The translations under genes were made by a program, and so were the position numbers. Source: Geodermatophilus sp. DSM 45219 (lineage in GTDB: Bacteria; Actinomycetota; Actinomycetes; Mycobacteriales; Geodermatophilaceae). From it: DNA of 64,000 nucleotides. Shown one piece after another: positions 25,242 to 34,966 of this stretch (positions are counted from its first letter, which is position 1; every line of letters starts with the position of its first letter). The notes under the pieces are model-generated. The model made no database searches and was not told the origin of the DNA. It saw only the letters and a program-made list of their open reading frames with translations. The stretch lies in contig NZ_FNIQ01000008.1 in NCBI RefSeq assembly GCF_900104025.1, positions 62,001 to 126,000 on the forward strand. Direction: 5' to 3'.

Positions 25242-27875
25242 GTGGACAGGCTGAGGTGGTGGCTGCTCGGCAGCGCGGTGCCGGTGGGCGCCGCCTGCGC
25301 GGTCGCCGCGGGCGTGTCCGGCGCGGAGGCCGTCGGCGACCTCGCGCTCGCCGCGCTCGGCGTCGCCACCGCCGCGGTGACGTGGGCCGCCGGGCGGTCC
25401 AAGCAGCCGGGCTGGCGCGGCTGGCGGCTGATCGCCGCGGCACCGCTGCTGCCGGTGATCGGCCTGCTCGCGGTCACCGTCGTCGCCCCGGCCGACCCGG
25501 TGGAGCAGGTCGCCCTGCGCTGGCTGCCCACCGTCCCCGCGTACGTGCTCGTCGTCGCCGGCATCCTCACCCTCGTCGCACCCTCCCGGCTGCGGCGCGG
25601 CGCCCGTCCGGCCGTCGAGCTGGCGCTCTTCCTCATCGCCTGCGTGCTCGTCGTGCAGGTGCTGGTGCTCGGTCCCGAGCTCGACTGGCTGGACCTGACC
25701 CCCAGCGGCCGGGCCGTCCTCGCCGCCGCCGTCGTCGCCACCTCGGCCGCCATGGCCGCCGCGCTGCTGCTGCTCGGCGCCATCGAGAGCCGCCGCCAGC
25801 CCATGGCGCTGGTGCTGCTGGCCGCGACCGCCGTGCTGGCCTCCGGTCGCGCGCTGGTCACCTCCGCGACGCTGACCGGCGAGGAGGCCATCGGCGACCT
25901 CGGCCGCTTCCTGGTCGCCGGCGGGATGGTGCTGCTCGGCGCGGCCGTCCTGCTCGACCCGGGCCCGTGCCCCGACGCCGGCCCGCCGCCGTGCAGCGGC
26001 CGCTCCACGGAGTTGCGCCAGCTGCTGCCGCACCTGGCGATGACCGTCGCCTGTCTCGGCGCGGCCGCGGTGTCCCTCGCCGGCCACCGCATCAGCCCCG
26101 TGATCGCGATCGGCGGCTCGGTGTGCGCCGGCCTGGCCGTGCTGCACCGGTGGATGACCGCCCGCGAGGAGCAGCGGGTGGGCGCCCGGCTGCGGCGCAG
26201 CGAGGCCTACTTCCGGTCACTGGTCGCCGCGAGCGGCGACGCCGTCCTCATCCTCGACCGCGGCCTGCGGGTCACCTGGTCCTCGCCGACGCTCGGGACC
26301 ACGCTCGGGGACCCCGACGCGGCCCCGGTGGGCGCCGACCTGCTCGACCTGGTGCACCCGGACGACGTGGCGTCGGTGGTCGCGGCCCTGCGGCCCGACG
26401 GCGGGGACGCCGCCCCGTCCGGGGTGCTGGCGCTGCGGCTGCGGCACGCGGACGGCAGCTGGCGGCACCTGGAGGCCGGCGTCTCCGACCTGCGCACGGA
26501 CGCCGTCGTGGGTGCGGTCGTGCTGCACTGCCGCGACACCACCGAGCGGGTCGAGCGGGAGCGGACCCTCGAGCAGCTGGCCTTCACCGACCCCGTCACC
26601 GGGCTGCCCAACCGGGCCGGCTGCGAGCGCAGGCTGGCCGACGTCCTGGTCGCGGGCGGGCCGTGCCGCAGCCTGCTGCTCATCGAGCTCGACGGCCTCG
26701 ACGAGGTGCGCGAGGACGCCGGCCGCGACGTCGTCACCGCGGTGCTGGTCGAGATCGGCCGGCGGCTGCGGGCCACGGTGCGCAGCGGCGACCTGGTCAG
26801 CCGGGTCGGCGGTGGCGCCTTCGCCGTCCTGGCAGAGGGCGCGCCGCACGCGGTCGACCTGCTGGCCGACCGCTGCCTGTCGGTGATCGAGCAGCCGCTG
26901 GACACCCCCGCGGGGGTCTTCGACCTCAACGCCGGGATCGGCGTCGTGGAGGTGGGTGCCGCGGACTCGGTGGGCGACCTGATGGTCCGCGCCGAGCTCG
27001 CCGTGCGGGCCGCGGCGAGCTCCGGGACCGGCAGCGCGCTGCGCTACCGGCCGGCCCTCGGCAGCGCCGCCGAGCGGCGGGCCCGGCTGCGCGAGGACCT
27101 CCCGGGCGCCTGGGACCGGGGTGAGCTGTCGGTGCTCTTCCAGCCCGTGGTCTCGCTCGGCGAGCAGCGGGCGACCGGCGTCGAGGCGCTGCTGCGCTGG
27201 CAGCACCCCGAGCTCGGCGAGGTGCCCCCCGCGGAGTTCGTGCCGATCGCCGAGCGCGCCGGGGTGATCGGGGAGCTGCAGCGCTGGGCGCTGGAGACCG
27301 CCGCCACCGCCGCGCTGACCCTGCCGCACACCGGCGAGCCGCTGCGGCTGGGCGTCAACATCTCCGCCTCGCACGTCGCCGCCCGGACCCTCGTGCGCGA
27401 CGTCGCCGCGGTGCTCCAGTCGACCGGGCTGCCGCCCGAGCGGCTGATCCTGGAGATCACCGAGGCGACCCTGATGTCCGAGGGCGAGCACGTGGCCGTG
27501 GACGTCGAGGCGCTGCGGCTCATGGGGGTGCACGTCGCGCTGGACGACTTCGGCACCGGCCGTTCCTCGCTGGCGCACCTGACCCGGCTGCCCATCGACG
27601 TGCTCAAGCTGGACCACGCGTTCGTGCTGCGGGTCGACCGCGACCCCAAGGCGCGGGCGCTGTGCGAGTCGGTCGTCGCGATCGCCGCCGCCCTCGGGCT
27701 GGACGTGGTGGCCGAGGGCGTGGAGACCCCTGCCCAGCTCGGCGCGCTGCGCGCGGCCGGCTGCGGGTTCGCGCAGGGCTTCCTGCTGGCCCGGCCGATG
27801 CGCCCCGCGGACCTGGCCGGCGTGCTCGACGACGGTGCCGGCCTGCTGTGGCCCGGTCTGGTCGGATTCCGCTGA
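25242..27875 (+). CDS. Membrane PAS-GGDEF-EAL protein, degenerate GGDEF (likely c-di-GMP phosphodiesterase)
   Basis: 877 residues. About eight membrane helices fill residues 1-300, then a PAS domain (about 315-430, EAYFRSLVAASGDAVLILDR) and a GGDEF domain (about 440-600) whose signature is GGGAF at 523-527. The catalytic Asp-Glu is thus lost and cyclase activity is not expected. The EAL domain (about 610-870) is intact: E648 in VEALLRW, LILEITEATLM, LDDFGTGRSS, DVLKLD and GFLLARP. It should hydrolyse c-di-GMP, perhaps with the degenerate GGDEF binding GTP as a regulator. The gene overlaps the next, paralogous gene by one base. Confidence 0.9.
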   Translation: MDRLRWWLLGSAVPVGAACAVAAGVSGAEAVGDLALAALGVATAAVTWAAGRSKQPGWRGWRLIAAAPLLPVIGLLAVTVVAPADPVEQVALRWLPTVPAYVLVVAGILTLVAPSRLRRGARPAVELALFLIACVLVVQVLVLGPELDWLDLTPSGRAVLAAAVVATSAAMAAALLLLGAIESRRQPMALVLLAATAVLASGRALVTSATLTGEEAIGDLGRFLVAGGMVLLGAAVLLDPGPCPDAGPPPCSGRSTELRQLLPHLAMTVACLGAAAVSLAGHRISPVIAIGGSVCAGLAVLHRWMTAREEQRVGARLRRSEAYFRSLVAASGDAVLILDRGLRVTWSSPTLGTTLGDPDAAPVGADLLDLVHPDDVASVVAALRPDGGDAAPSGVLALRLRHADGSWRHLEAGVSDLRTDAVVGAVVLHCRDTTERVERERTLEQLAFTDPVTGLPNRAGCERRLADVLVAGGPCRSLLLIELDGLDEVREDAGRDVVTAVLVEIGRRLRATVRSGDLVSRVGGGAFAVLAEGAPHAVDLLADRCLSVIEQPLDTPAGVFDLNAGIGVVEVGAADSVGDLMVRAELAVRAAASSGTGSALRYRPALGSAAERRARLREDLPGAWDRGELSVLFQPVVSLGEQRATGVEALLRWQHPELGEVPPAEFVPIAERAGVIGELQRWALETAATAALTLPHTGEPLRLGVNISASHVAARTLVRDVAAVLQSTGLPPERLILEITEATLMSEGEHVAVDVEALRLMGVHVALDDFGTGRSSLAHLTRLPIDVLKLDHAFVLRVDRDPKARALCESVVAIAAALGLDVVAEGVETPAQLGALRAAGCGFAQGFLLARPMRPADLAGVLDDGAGLLWPGLVGFR

Positions 27876-30577
27876 TGCCCGCGGCCCCGACCCGGGCGCC
27901 CGGTGCCGTGCCGGTGCTGGCGCTGCTGGGCCTGCTCGCGGCCGTCACGGCCACCCTGGAGCTGACCGCCCACCCGCTCGCCGACACCCTCGTCCCCGCG
28001 TGCCTGGCCCTCGGGTCCGGGGCGACCGCGGTCGTCGCCCGCGGGGCGGCCGCCGGGCTGCCCGGCCGGTCCGGGCGCCCGTGGTGGGCGCTCGCGCTGG
28101 CCATGGCGCTGCTGGCCGTCGGCCAGGTCCTGGCCACCGTGCGCTCCGGCGCCGACCTGCAGTTCGGCGGCGCGGAGGACGTGCCGACGCTGCTGGCGGT
28201 CCCGGTCGCGGTCCTGGCCTCGGTCCGGCTGCGGCCCGCGCGGTCGCGGCGGTGGCCGGGCTCGCGGACCGTGCTGGACGGCGTCGTCGCCACGCTGGCC
28301 GTCGCCGTCCTGGGCCACCTGCTGCTGCGTGACCTCCTGGCGGGCGTGCAGGGCGCGGCCGACGGGCTCATCGCGGTCGGGTACCCGGCCGTCGGCGCGG
28401 TGCTGGTGGGGGTGGGGCTGATCACCGTCACCGCGGTCAGCGGCGTCCGCCGGGTCACCGCAGGGTGGCTGCTGGCCGCCTCGGTGCTGATGGTCGTGGT
28501 GGCGTTCGGCGGCGCGCTCGGCCGGACGCTGGACAGCACCACCGCCATCGTCGTCACCGAGCAGGCCTGGCTGGCCATGCTCGGCGCGTCGGTGCTGGCC
28601 GTGCGCTGCGACCCCGGCCAACCGGCCACGCCCGACCACGACCGGCCCACCGTCCCGCTGCGCGGCCTGGTGCTGGTCTCGGGCGTCGCCTCCGGCGTCC
28701 TGTTCGTGCTGGTCGCCGGCGTGCTGACCGGGCGGCCGATCGACCACGCGGAGGCCGCCGGGGGAGCGGTGCTGGTCCTGCTCACCTCGCTGCGCACCCT
28801 CCTGTGGGCGGTCGACGGCCACCGCCTCACCCGGCGCCTCGCCCGCACCGAGGGGTACTTCCGCGCCCTGGTCGACAGCGGCGACGCGGTCACCGTGGTG
28901 GTCGACGGCGTGGGCCGGATCGGCTGGGCGTCGGGGCCCGTGGAGGCGCAGCTGGGCTGGACCGACGCCGAGCTCGCCGGCCGGGGCCTCGCCGGCCTGC
29001 TCGACGACGGGGACCGCGACCTGGTCCAGCGGGTCGCCGAGGCCGTCCGCGCCGGCTCGACCCTGGGCGTGCTGCCGGCGACGGTGCGGCTGCGGACCCG
29101 TGACGGCAGCTGGCGAGACGTCGACGTCACCGGCGCCGCGCGGGCCGGTGCCGCACCCGCGGGGGTCTCCGGCCCGGCCGCGCGCAGCGGCCTGGTGCTG
29201 CACCTGCGCGACGTCACCGACCGCAGCTCCAGCCGGCGCGAGCTGGAGCGGATGGCCTACACCGACTTCCTCACCGGGCTGCCCAACCGCGCCCGCTTCA
29301 TGGCCGCGCTGGCCGGTGTCGCCGGCGGGTCGGCCTCCGGCTGCCTGCTGCTGGTCGACCTCGACGGCTTCAAGGCGGTCAACGACGTCGCCGGGCACGA
29401 CGCCGGCGACCGGCTGCTGTGCGAGGTGGCCGAGACGCTGCGCGGCGCTGCTCGGGAGGGCGACGTCGTCGCCCGGCTCGGCGGTGACGAGTTCGCGGTG
29501 CTGGTGCGGGCCGGCCGCGAGGAGGCGACCGCGCTCGCCGAGCGGCTGGTCGTGCTGCTCGACCGCGAGCACCGCCCGCCCGCGCCCGACGGCAGCGTCC
29601 ACGGCGGGTTGGTGCTGCCGGTGTCCGGCAGCGTCGGCGTGGCCGAGCTGCACCCCGGCGGGGACCCGGCCGAGGCGGTGCGCCGCGCCGACCTCGCCCT
29701 GCGGGCGGCCAAGGCCGCCGGCAAGAACTGCGTGCGCACCACCGGGGAGGCCCTGGACCGCGTGGTCGACCGGCGGGCGCGGCTGGCCCGCGAGCTGCCG
29801 GACGCCGTCGCCGGCGGCGGGCTGTCCCTGGTCCTGCAGCCCGTCGTGGGGGTGCAGGAGCGCCGGGTGCTGGGTCTGGAGGCCCTGGTCCGCTGGCGGC
29901 ACCCCGTGCTCGGCGACGTCCCGCCGGAGGAGTTCGTCGGCCTGGCCGAGGACGAGGGCCTGATCGTGCCGTTGCAGCGCTGGGTGCTCGGCGAGGCGTG
30001 CGCCGCGCTGGCGCCGCTGCTGGCCGCCGGGCACGACCTGCAGCTGGGCGTCAACGTCTCCGTCCGGCACCTGCAGGCCGGCTGCCTGGCCGCCGACGTC
30101 GCCCGGGTGCTGGCCGCCACCGGCGTCCCGGCGCACCGGCTGATGGTGGAGATCACCGAATCGGTGCTCGTCGACGCCGAGGACCGGGTCGAGCGGGAGC
30201 TCGCCGCCCTGCGCCGGGCCGGCTGCCTGGTGTCCATCGACGACTTCGGCACGGGCCACTCGACGCTGGCCCGGCTGTCGCGGCTGCCCGTCGACGTCCT
30301 GAAGCTGGACTGCGAGTTCGTCGCGCACATCGAGTCCGACCCGCGCAGCGCCGCCGTCGTCGCCAGCGTCGTGGAGCTGGGCCGCACGCTCGGCATGGAC
30401 GTCGTGGCCGAGGGCGTGGAGACGCCGGGACAGCTGGCCGAGCTGCGCCGGCTGGGCTGCCGCTTCCTGCAGGGCTTCCTGCTGGGCCGCCCGGTGCCCG
30501 TCGAGGAGCTGCCCGCGGTGCTCGCGGCGCCGTACGAGGACGTGCTGGACGGCGACCGCCGGGTTTCCCACGTCTGA
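27875..30577 (+). CDS. Membrane PAS-GGDEF-EAL protein with intact GGDEF and EAL motifs
   Basis: 900 residues from ATG 27875. It has the same layout as the preceding protein: about eight or nine membrane helices, a PAS domain (TEGYFRALVDSGDAVTVVVD), GGDEF and EAL. Here the cyclase signature is intact (RLGGDEF, 536-540), with a LTGLPNR start and a DLDGFKAVND metal site. The EAL domain keeps E669 (LEALVRW), MVEITESVLV, IDDFGTGHST, DVLKLD and GFLLGRP. It could therefore both make and degrade c-di-GMP. The pair is a tandem duplication. No operon partner shows what process they control. Confidence 0.9.
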   Translation: MPAAPTRAPGAVPVLALLGLLAAVTATLELTAHPLADTLVPACLALGSGATAVVARGAAAGLPGRSGRPWWALALAMALLAVGQVLATVRSGADLQFGGAEDVPTLLAVPVAVLASVRLRPARSRRWPGSRTVLDGVVATLAVAVLGHLLLRDLLAGVQGAADGLIAVGYPAVGAVLVGVGLITVTAVSGVRRVTAGWLLAASVLMVVVAFGGALGRTLDSTTAIVVTEQAWLAMLGASVLAVRCDPGQPATPDHDRPTVPLRGLVLVSGVASGVLFVLVAGVLTGRPIDHAEAAGGAVLVLLTSLRTLLWAVDGHRLTRRLARTEGYFRALVDSGDAVTVVVDGVGRIGWASGPVEAQLGWTDAELAGRGLAGLLDDGDRDLVQRVAEAVRAGSTLGVLPATVRLRTRDGSWRDVDVTGAARAGAAPAGVSGPAARSGLVLHLRDVTDRSSSRRELERMAYTDFLTGLPNRARFMAALAGVAGGSASGCLLLVDLDGFKAVNDVAGHDAGDRLLCEVAETLRGAAREGDVVARLGGDEFAVLVRAGREEATALAERLVVLLDREHRPPAPDGSVHGGLVLPVSGSVGVAELHPGGDPAEAVRRADLALRAAKAAGKNCVRTTGEALDRVVDRRARLARELPDAVAGGGLSLVLQPVVGVQERRVLGLEALVRWRHPVLGDVPPEEFVGLAEDEGLIVPLQRWVLGEACAALAPLLAAGHDLQLGVNVSVRHLQAGCLAADVARVLAATGVPAHRLMVEITESVLVDAEDRVERELAALRRAGCLVSIDDFGTGHSTLARLSRLPVDVLKLDCEFVAHIESDPRSAAVVASVVELGRTLGMDVVAEGVETPGQLAELRRLGCRFLQGFLLGRPVPVEELPAVLAAPYEDVLDGDRRVSHV

Positions 30578-30585
30578 CGACACGT

Positions 30586-30646
30586 CGTCCCATGTAATGG
30601 GACGGCCTGGTTGACGACCGGCCTGGTCGGGGCGCACAGTGGCGTC
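30586..30646 (+). promoter_or_regulatory. ilvB promoter with an upstream perfect inverted repeat
   Basis: TTGACG (30611-30616) and CACAGT (30635-30640) with 18 bases between; transcription would then begin at about 30647, the leader-peptide start codon. Directly upstream lies CGTCCCA-TGTAA-TGGGACG (30586-30604), a perfect 7-bp inverted repeat that could be a regulator site. Assigned by eye. Confidence 0.5.
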
Positions 30647-30673
30647 GTGCGCCTGCTCCTCGTAATCGCCTAG
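30647..30673 (+). CDS. ilvB leader peptide (attenuation)
   Basis: GTG CGC CTG CTC CTC GTA ATC GCC TAG encodes MRLLLVIA. Five of eight codons are Leu, Val or Ile, the products of the pathway. It has no Shine-Dalgarno sequence and begins where transcription is predicted to start, so it is probably read as a leaderless peptide. A hairpin and a Rho-independent terminator follow before ilvB. Attenuation of ilvBNC is documented in Corynebacterium glutamicum. Confidence 0.7.
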   Translation: MRLLLVIA

Positions 30674-30738
30674 CGCGTCGATCGTTCCGACCGACGCGCT
30701 GACCCCTCTGTGCCCGCAGGCACGAGGGGTCTTTCGTT
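30672..30738 (+). terminator. Attenuator of the ilvBNC operon
   Basis: Hairpin 1 pairs AGCGCGTCG (30672-30680) with CGACGCGCT (30692-30700) and overlaps the leader stop codon. Hairpin 2 pairs GACCCCTC (30701-30708) with GAGGGGTC (30724-30731), with an inner GTGCC/GGCAC stem, and is followed by TTTCGTTT: a Rho-independent terminator. Stalling on the Leu/Val/Ile codons would alter hairpin 1 and hence the terminator. Bases 30739-30865 hold only the ilvB ribosome site. Confidence 0.7.
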
Positions 30739-30865
30739 TGCGGGCCCCGAACTCTCTCCCGGACGCCGCCGGCCCGCACCCCCGCAGGCACCCGCGCCGC
30801 ACCGACCGACGGCCCCGACCAGGGGCCGGCACGAGGCCCAGACACAGGCAAGGCCAGGAGACGCC

Positions 30866-32737
30866 ATGACCAGCACCACCCCGGGTGGGTCCGCCACCCG
30901 TGAGGCCGCCGAAGCGCTGACCGGGGTCGAGACGACCGCCCGCTCGGTCGAGGAGGCCGCCGCCGAGCCGCACACCGGCATCACCGGGGCGCAGAGCCTC
31001 GTGCGGTCGCTCGAGGCGGTCGGCGTCGAGGTGGTCTTCGGCATCCCGGGCGGCGCGATCCTGCCCGCCTACGACCCGCTGTTCGATTCGAGGGTCCGGC
31101 ACGTCCTGGTCCGCCACGAGCAGGGCGCCGGGCACGCCGCCCAGGGCTACGCCCAGGCCACCGGCCGGGTCGGCGTCTGCATGGCCACCTCCGGACCGGG
31201 CGCGACCAACCTGGTCACCCCGCTGGCGGACGCCTACATGGACTCGGTCCCGATCGTGGCCATCACCGGCCAGGTCCCGACCGCGGCGATCGGCACGGAC
31301 GCCTTCCAGGAGGCCGACATCCGCGGCATCACGATGCCGATCACCAAGCACAACTTCCTGGTCACCGACGCCCGCGAGATCCCGCAGCGGATCGCCGAGG
31401 CCTTCCACCTGGCCTCCACCGGCCGCCCCGGCCCGGTCCTGGTCGACATCCCCAAGGACGTCCTGCAGGCGACCACCGACTTCTCCTGGCCGCCGCGGCT
31501 GGACCTGCCCGGCTACAAGCCGACCACCCGGCCGCACGGCAAGCAGGTCCGCGAGGCCGCCGCGCTCATCGCCGCCGCCCGCCGGCCGGTGCTCTACGTC
31601 GGCGGCGGGGTCCTCAAGGCGCAGGCGACCGCCGAGCTGGCCGAGCTCGTCGAGCTGACCGGTGCTCCCGTGGTCACCACGCTGATGGCCCGCGGCGCCT
31701 TCCCGGACAGCCACCCGCAGAACCTGGGCATGCCCGGCATGCACGGCAACGTCACCGCGGTGACGTCGCTGCAGAAGGCCGACCTGCTGGTGGCGCTGGG
31801 CGCCCGCTTCGACGACCGGGTGACCGGCCAGCTGTCGAGCTTCGCCCCGCACGCCAAGGTCGTGCACGCCGACATCGACCCGGCCGAGATCGGCAAGAAC
31901 CGCAAGGCCGACGTGCCGATCGTCGGCGACGCGCGGGAGACCATCGCCGAGCTGGTCACCGCGCTGCGCGGTGAGCACGAGGCCGGCCGCACCCCGGACC
32001 TGTCGGCCTGGTGGACGCAGCTGGACCGGTGGCGGCAGACCTACCCGCTGGGTTACGACTGGCCCGAGGACGGCTCGCTGTCGCCGCAGTACGTCGTCGA
32101 GCGGCTGGGCGCCCTCGCCGGGCCGGACGCGATCTACGCGTCCGGCGTCGGCCAGCACCAGATGTGGGCCGCGCAGTTCATCAAGTACGAGAAGCCGGGC
32201 ACCTGGCTCAACAGCGGTGGGCTGGGGACGATGGGCTACGCCGTCCCCGCGGCCATGGGCGCCAAGTACGGCGCCCCCGACACCACGGTGTGGGCGATCG
32301 ACGGCGACGGCTGCTTCCAGATGACCAACCAGGAGCTGGCCACCTGCGCCATCGAGGGCATCCCGGTGAAGGTCGCCGTCATCAACAACGGCAATCTCGG
32401 CATGGTCCGCCAGTGGCAGACGCTGTTCTACGAGGGCCGCTACTCCAACACCAAGCTGCACGCGCAGAACGCCGACGGCACGCCCAAGCCGGTGCGCATC
32501 CCCGACTTCGTCGCGCTGGCCGAGGCGCTCGGCTGCGTCGGCCTGCGCTGCGAGTCCAAGGACGACGTCGACGCGGTGATCGAGAAGGCGATGGCGATCA
32601 ACGACGCCCCGGTGGTCATCGACTTCGTCGTCGGCGCCGACGCCCAGGTCTGGCCGATGGTCGCCGCGGGCGCCAGCAACGACGACATCCTGGCCGCGCG
32701 CGACCTGCGCCCGGTCTTCGGCGACGGACAGGTGTAA
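30866..32737 (+). CDS. ilvB: Acetolactate synthase, large catalytic subunit
   Basis: 623 residues from ATG 30866 (CAGGAG six bases upstream). It has a ~35-residue variable N-terminal extension. Thiamine-diphosphate enzyme features: catalytic E85 in [35 protein letters not shown] for the FAD/substrate region, and the TPP-Mg motif G480-D481-G482 ([14 protein letters not shown]) closing with VINN. Mg/TPP-binding [11 protein letters not shown] is present. It joins two pyruvates to acetolactate, or pyruvate and 2-oxobutyrate to acetohydroxybutyrate. It is the first gene of ilvBNC. A palindromic repeat separates it from ilvN. Confidence 0.95.
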   Translation: MTSTTPGGSATREAAEALTGVETTARSVEEAAAEPHTGITGAQSLVRSLEAVGVEVVFGIPGGAILPAYDPLFDSRVRHVLVRHEQGAGHAAQGYAQATGRVGVCMATSGPGATNLVTPLADAYMDSVPIVAITGQVPTAAIGTDAFQEADIRGITMPITKHNFLVTDAREIPQRIAEAFHLASTGRPGPVLVDIPKDVLQATTDFSWPPRLDLPGYKPTTRPHGKQVREAAALIAAARRPVLYVGGGVLKAQATAELAELVELTGAPVVTTLMARGAFPDSHPQNLGMPGMHGNVTAVTSLQKADLLVALGARFDDRVTGQLSSFAPHAKVVHADIDPAEIGKNRKADVPIVGDARETIAELVTALRGEHEAGRTPDLSAWWTQLDRWRQTYPLGYDWPEDGSLSPQYVVERLGALAGPDAIYASGVGQHQMWAAQFIKYEKPGTWLNSGGLGTMGYAVPAAMGAKYGAPDTTVWAIDGDGCFQMTNQELATCAIEGIPVKVAVINNGNLGMVRQWQTLFYEGRYSNTKLHAQNADGTPKPVRIPDFVALAEALGCVGLRCESKDDVDAVIEKAMAINDAPVVIDFVVGADAQVWPMVAAGASNDDILAARDLRPVFGDGQV

Positions 32738-32796
32738 GGACCCCCTCCCTCCCCACCACCTCGCTCCGCTCGGTGTCGGGCCCCTGGGAGGGGGCC
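32738..32796. repeat. Interspersed palindromic repeat, copy B (between ilvB and ilvN)
   Basis: Begins GGACCCCCTCCCTCCCC directly after the ilvB stop and ends GGGAGGGGGCC. Arms are CCCCCTCCC (32741-32749) and GGGAGGGGG (32786-32794), with an inner CTCGCTCCGCTCGGTG. It is a variant of the element seen after ilvD. It lies inside the operon, so read-through must occur or ilvN expression is lowered. Confidence 0.75.
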
Positions 32797-32838
32797 GCGG
32801 CTGGTGGCGATGCGAATCGAAAGGAACGTTGGGTAGCA

Positions 32839-33366
32839 ATGTCACGCCACACGTTGTCGGTCCTGGTCGAGAACAAGTCCGGCGTCCTGGCCCGCGTCTC
32901 GGCGCTGTTCAGCCGGCGCGGCTTCAACATCGAGTCGCTGGCCGTCGGGCCGACGGAGAACCCGGACCTGTCCCGGATGACGATCGTCGTCGACGCGGAG
33001 AGCCAGCCGCTGGAGCAGATCACCAAGCAGCTGAACAAGCTGATCGAGGTGATCAAGATCGTCGAGCTGGACTCCACGGCGGCGGTCCAGCGCGAGCTGC
33101 TGCTGGTCAAGGTCCGCGCGCCGATGGCCGACCGCACCCAGGTGCTGCAGACCGCCGACCTCTTCCGCGCCCACGTCGTCGACGTCAACACCGACACCGT
33201 GACCCTGGAGGCGACCGGCACCCCGGACAAGCTCCAGGCCCTGCTCGCCGTCCTCGCCCCGCTGGGGATCAAGGAGATGGCGCAGTCGGGCACGGTCGCC
33301 CTGGGCCGGGGTCCGCGCTCCATGTCCGGCGCCGGTACCTTGCGCCCCGTCGAGCGCACCGCCTGA
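32839..33366 (+). CDS. ilvN: Acetolactate synthase, small regulatory subunit
   Basis: 175 residues from ATG 32839. The N-terminal ACT domain reads HTLSVLVENKSGVLARVSALF and GFNIESLAVGPTE, with the Gly-Val and Asn positions that form the valine-binding site. A second ACT-like domain follows (ELLLVKVRAPMADR, VVDVNTDTVTLEATG). It activates IlvB and confers valine feedback inhibition. AAGGAACG lies about 11 bases upstream. The 101-base gap from ilvB is filled mainly by a palindromic repeat. Confidence 0.95.
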   Translation: MSRHTLSVLVENKSGVLARVSALFSRRGFNIESLAVGPTENPDLSRMTIVVDAESQPLEQITKQLNKLIEVIKIVELDSTAAVQRELLLVKVRAPMADRTQVLQTADLFRAHVVDVNTDTVTLEATGTPDKLQALLAVLAPLGIKEMAQSGTVALGRGPRSMSGAGTLRPVERTA

Positions 33367-33386
33367 GACGCCCCACCCGTCACCGA

Positions 33387-34460
<1,074 letters not shown>

Positions 34461-34492
34461 GGCAGGACTCCCTCCCGGGCCAGTACGTCGCC

Positions 34493-34524
34493 AGGGCCCC
34501 GCAGCCGACCGGCTGCGGGGCCCT
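34493..34524 (+). terminator. Terminator of ilvBNC
   Basis: AGGGCCCCGCAGCC (34493-34506) and GGCTGCGGGGCCCT (34511-34524) form a perfect 14-bp stem with a four-base loop, 32 bases after ilvC and 14 before the convergent membrane-protein gene. Confidence 0.75.
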
Positions 34525-34537
34525 GCGCGTCGTGGGC

Positions 34538-34966
34538 TCAGGCGCCGCGGTGGGCGGTGAACCACTCCCGGGACGGCGCCTGCAGCAGCAGCACGATCGC
34601 GCCCACGGCGAGCAGCAGCAGGAGCGCGGGCAGGAAGCTCACGCCCTGGCCCTGCAGGACGCCGACGACGACCCCGGTCAGCGCGACGACCGCGGTCACC
34701 GCCGAGGCGGCGATCAGCGGCCGGCGGTCCCGGCCGCGCAGGACCGAGACCGCGCCCCACAGGCTCGCGGCGGTCAGTGCGAGGTAGAGGACGCCGAAGA
34801 GCGCCAGCAGACCGGCCTGACCGCTGAAGCTGAACGACACCAGCGCCACCAGGAACAGCAGCGTGGCCTGCGCGAAGCCGGCGACACCCGCCATGAGGAC
34901 GTGCGGCGGCCGTGGCTCGCCGTCGGGACGACCGGTGGTGGGCACGGGTGCCCCCTCGCCGGTCAC
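34538..34966 (-). CDS. Small membrane protein, four helices
   Basis: 142 residues from GTG 34966, which overlaps the upstream gene's stop (GTGA). After a polar N terminus there are four hydrophobic helices: VLMAGVAGFAQATLLFLVALV, LLALFGVLYLALTAASLWG, LIAASAVTAVVALTGVVVGV and LPALLLLLAVGAIVLLL. It ends REWFTAHRGA. The layout and ending echo the neighbouring protein (FYAAHRARRAR), so the two are probably paralogues. No named function. Confidence 0.65.
   Translation of the reverse strand: MTGEGAPVPTTGRPDGEPRPPHVLMAGVAGFAQATLLFLVALVSFSFSGQAGLLALFGVLYLALTAASLWGAVSVLRGRDRRPLIAASAVTAVVALTGVVVGVLQGQGVSFLPALLLLLAVGAIVLLLQAPSREWFTAHRGA

Noticed and set aside
23376-26147. A 923-residue minus-strand frame over ilvD and the first GGDEF-EAL gene
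   Set aside because: No recognisable domain and it covers two well-supported genes on the other strand.
30578-30865. A riboswitch upstream of ilvB
   Set aside because: The Leu/Val/Ile leader peptide with a terminator accounts for the structure; no known riboswitch core is seen.
27044-32845. A 1933-residue open frame on the minus strand
   Set aside because: It is antisense to the GGDEF-EAL genes and ilvB, has low-complexity Arg/Gly/Pro/Ala/Asp composition and no domain; long antisense frames are expected at this GC content.
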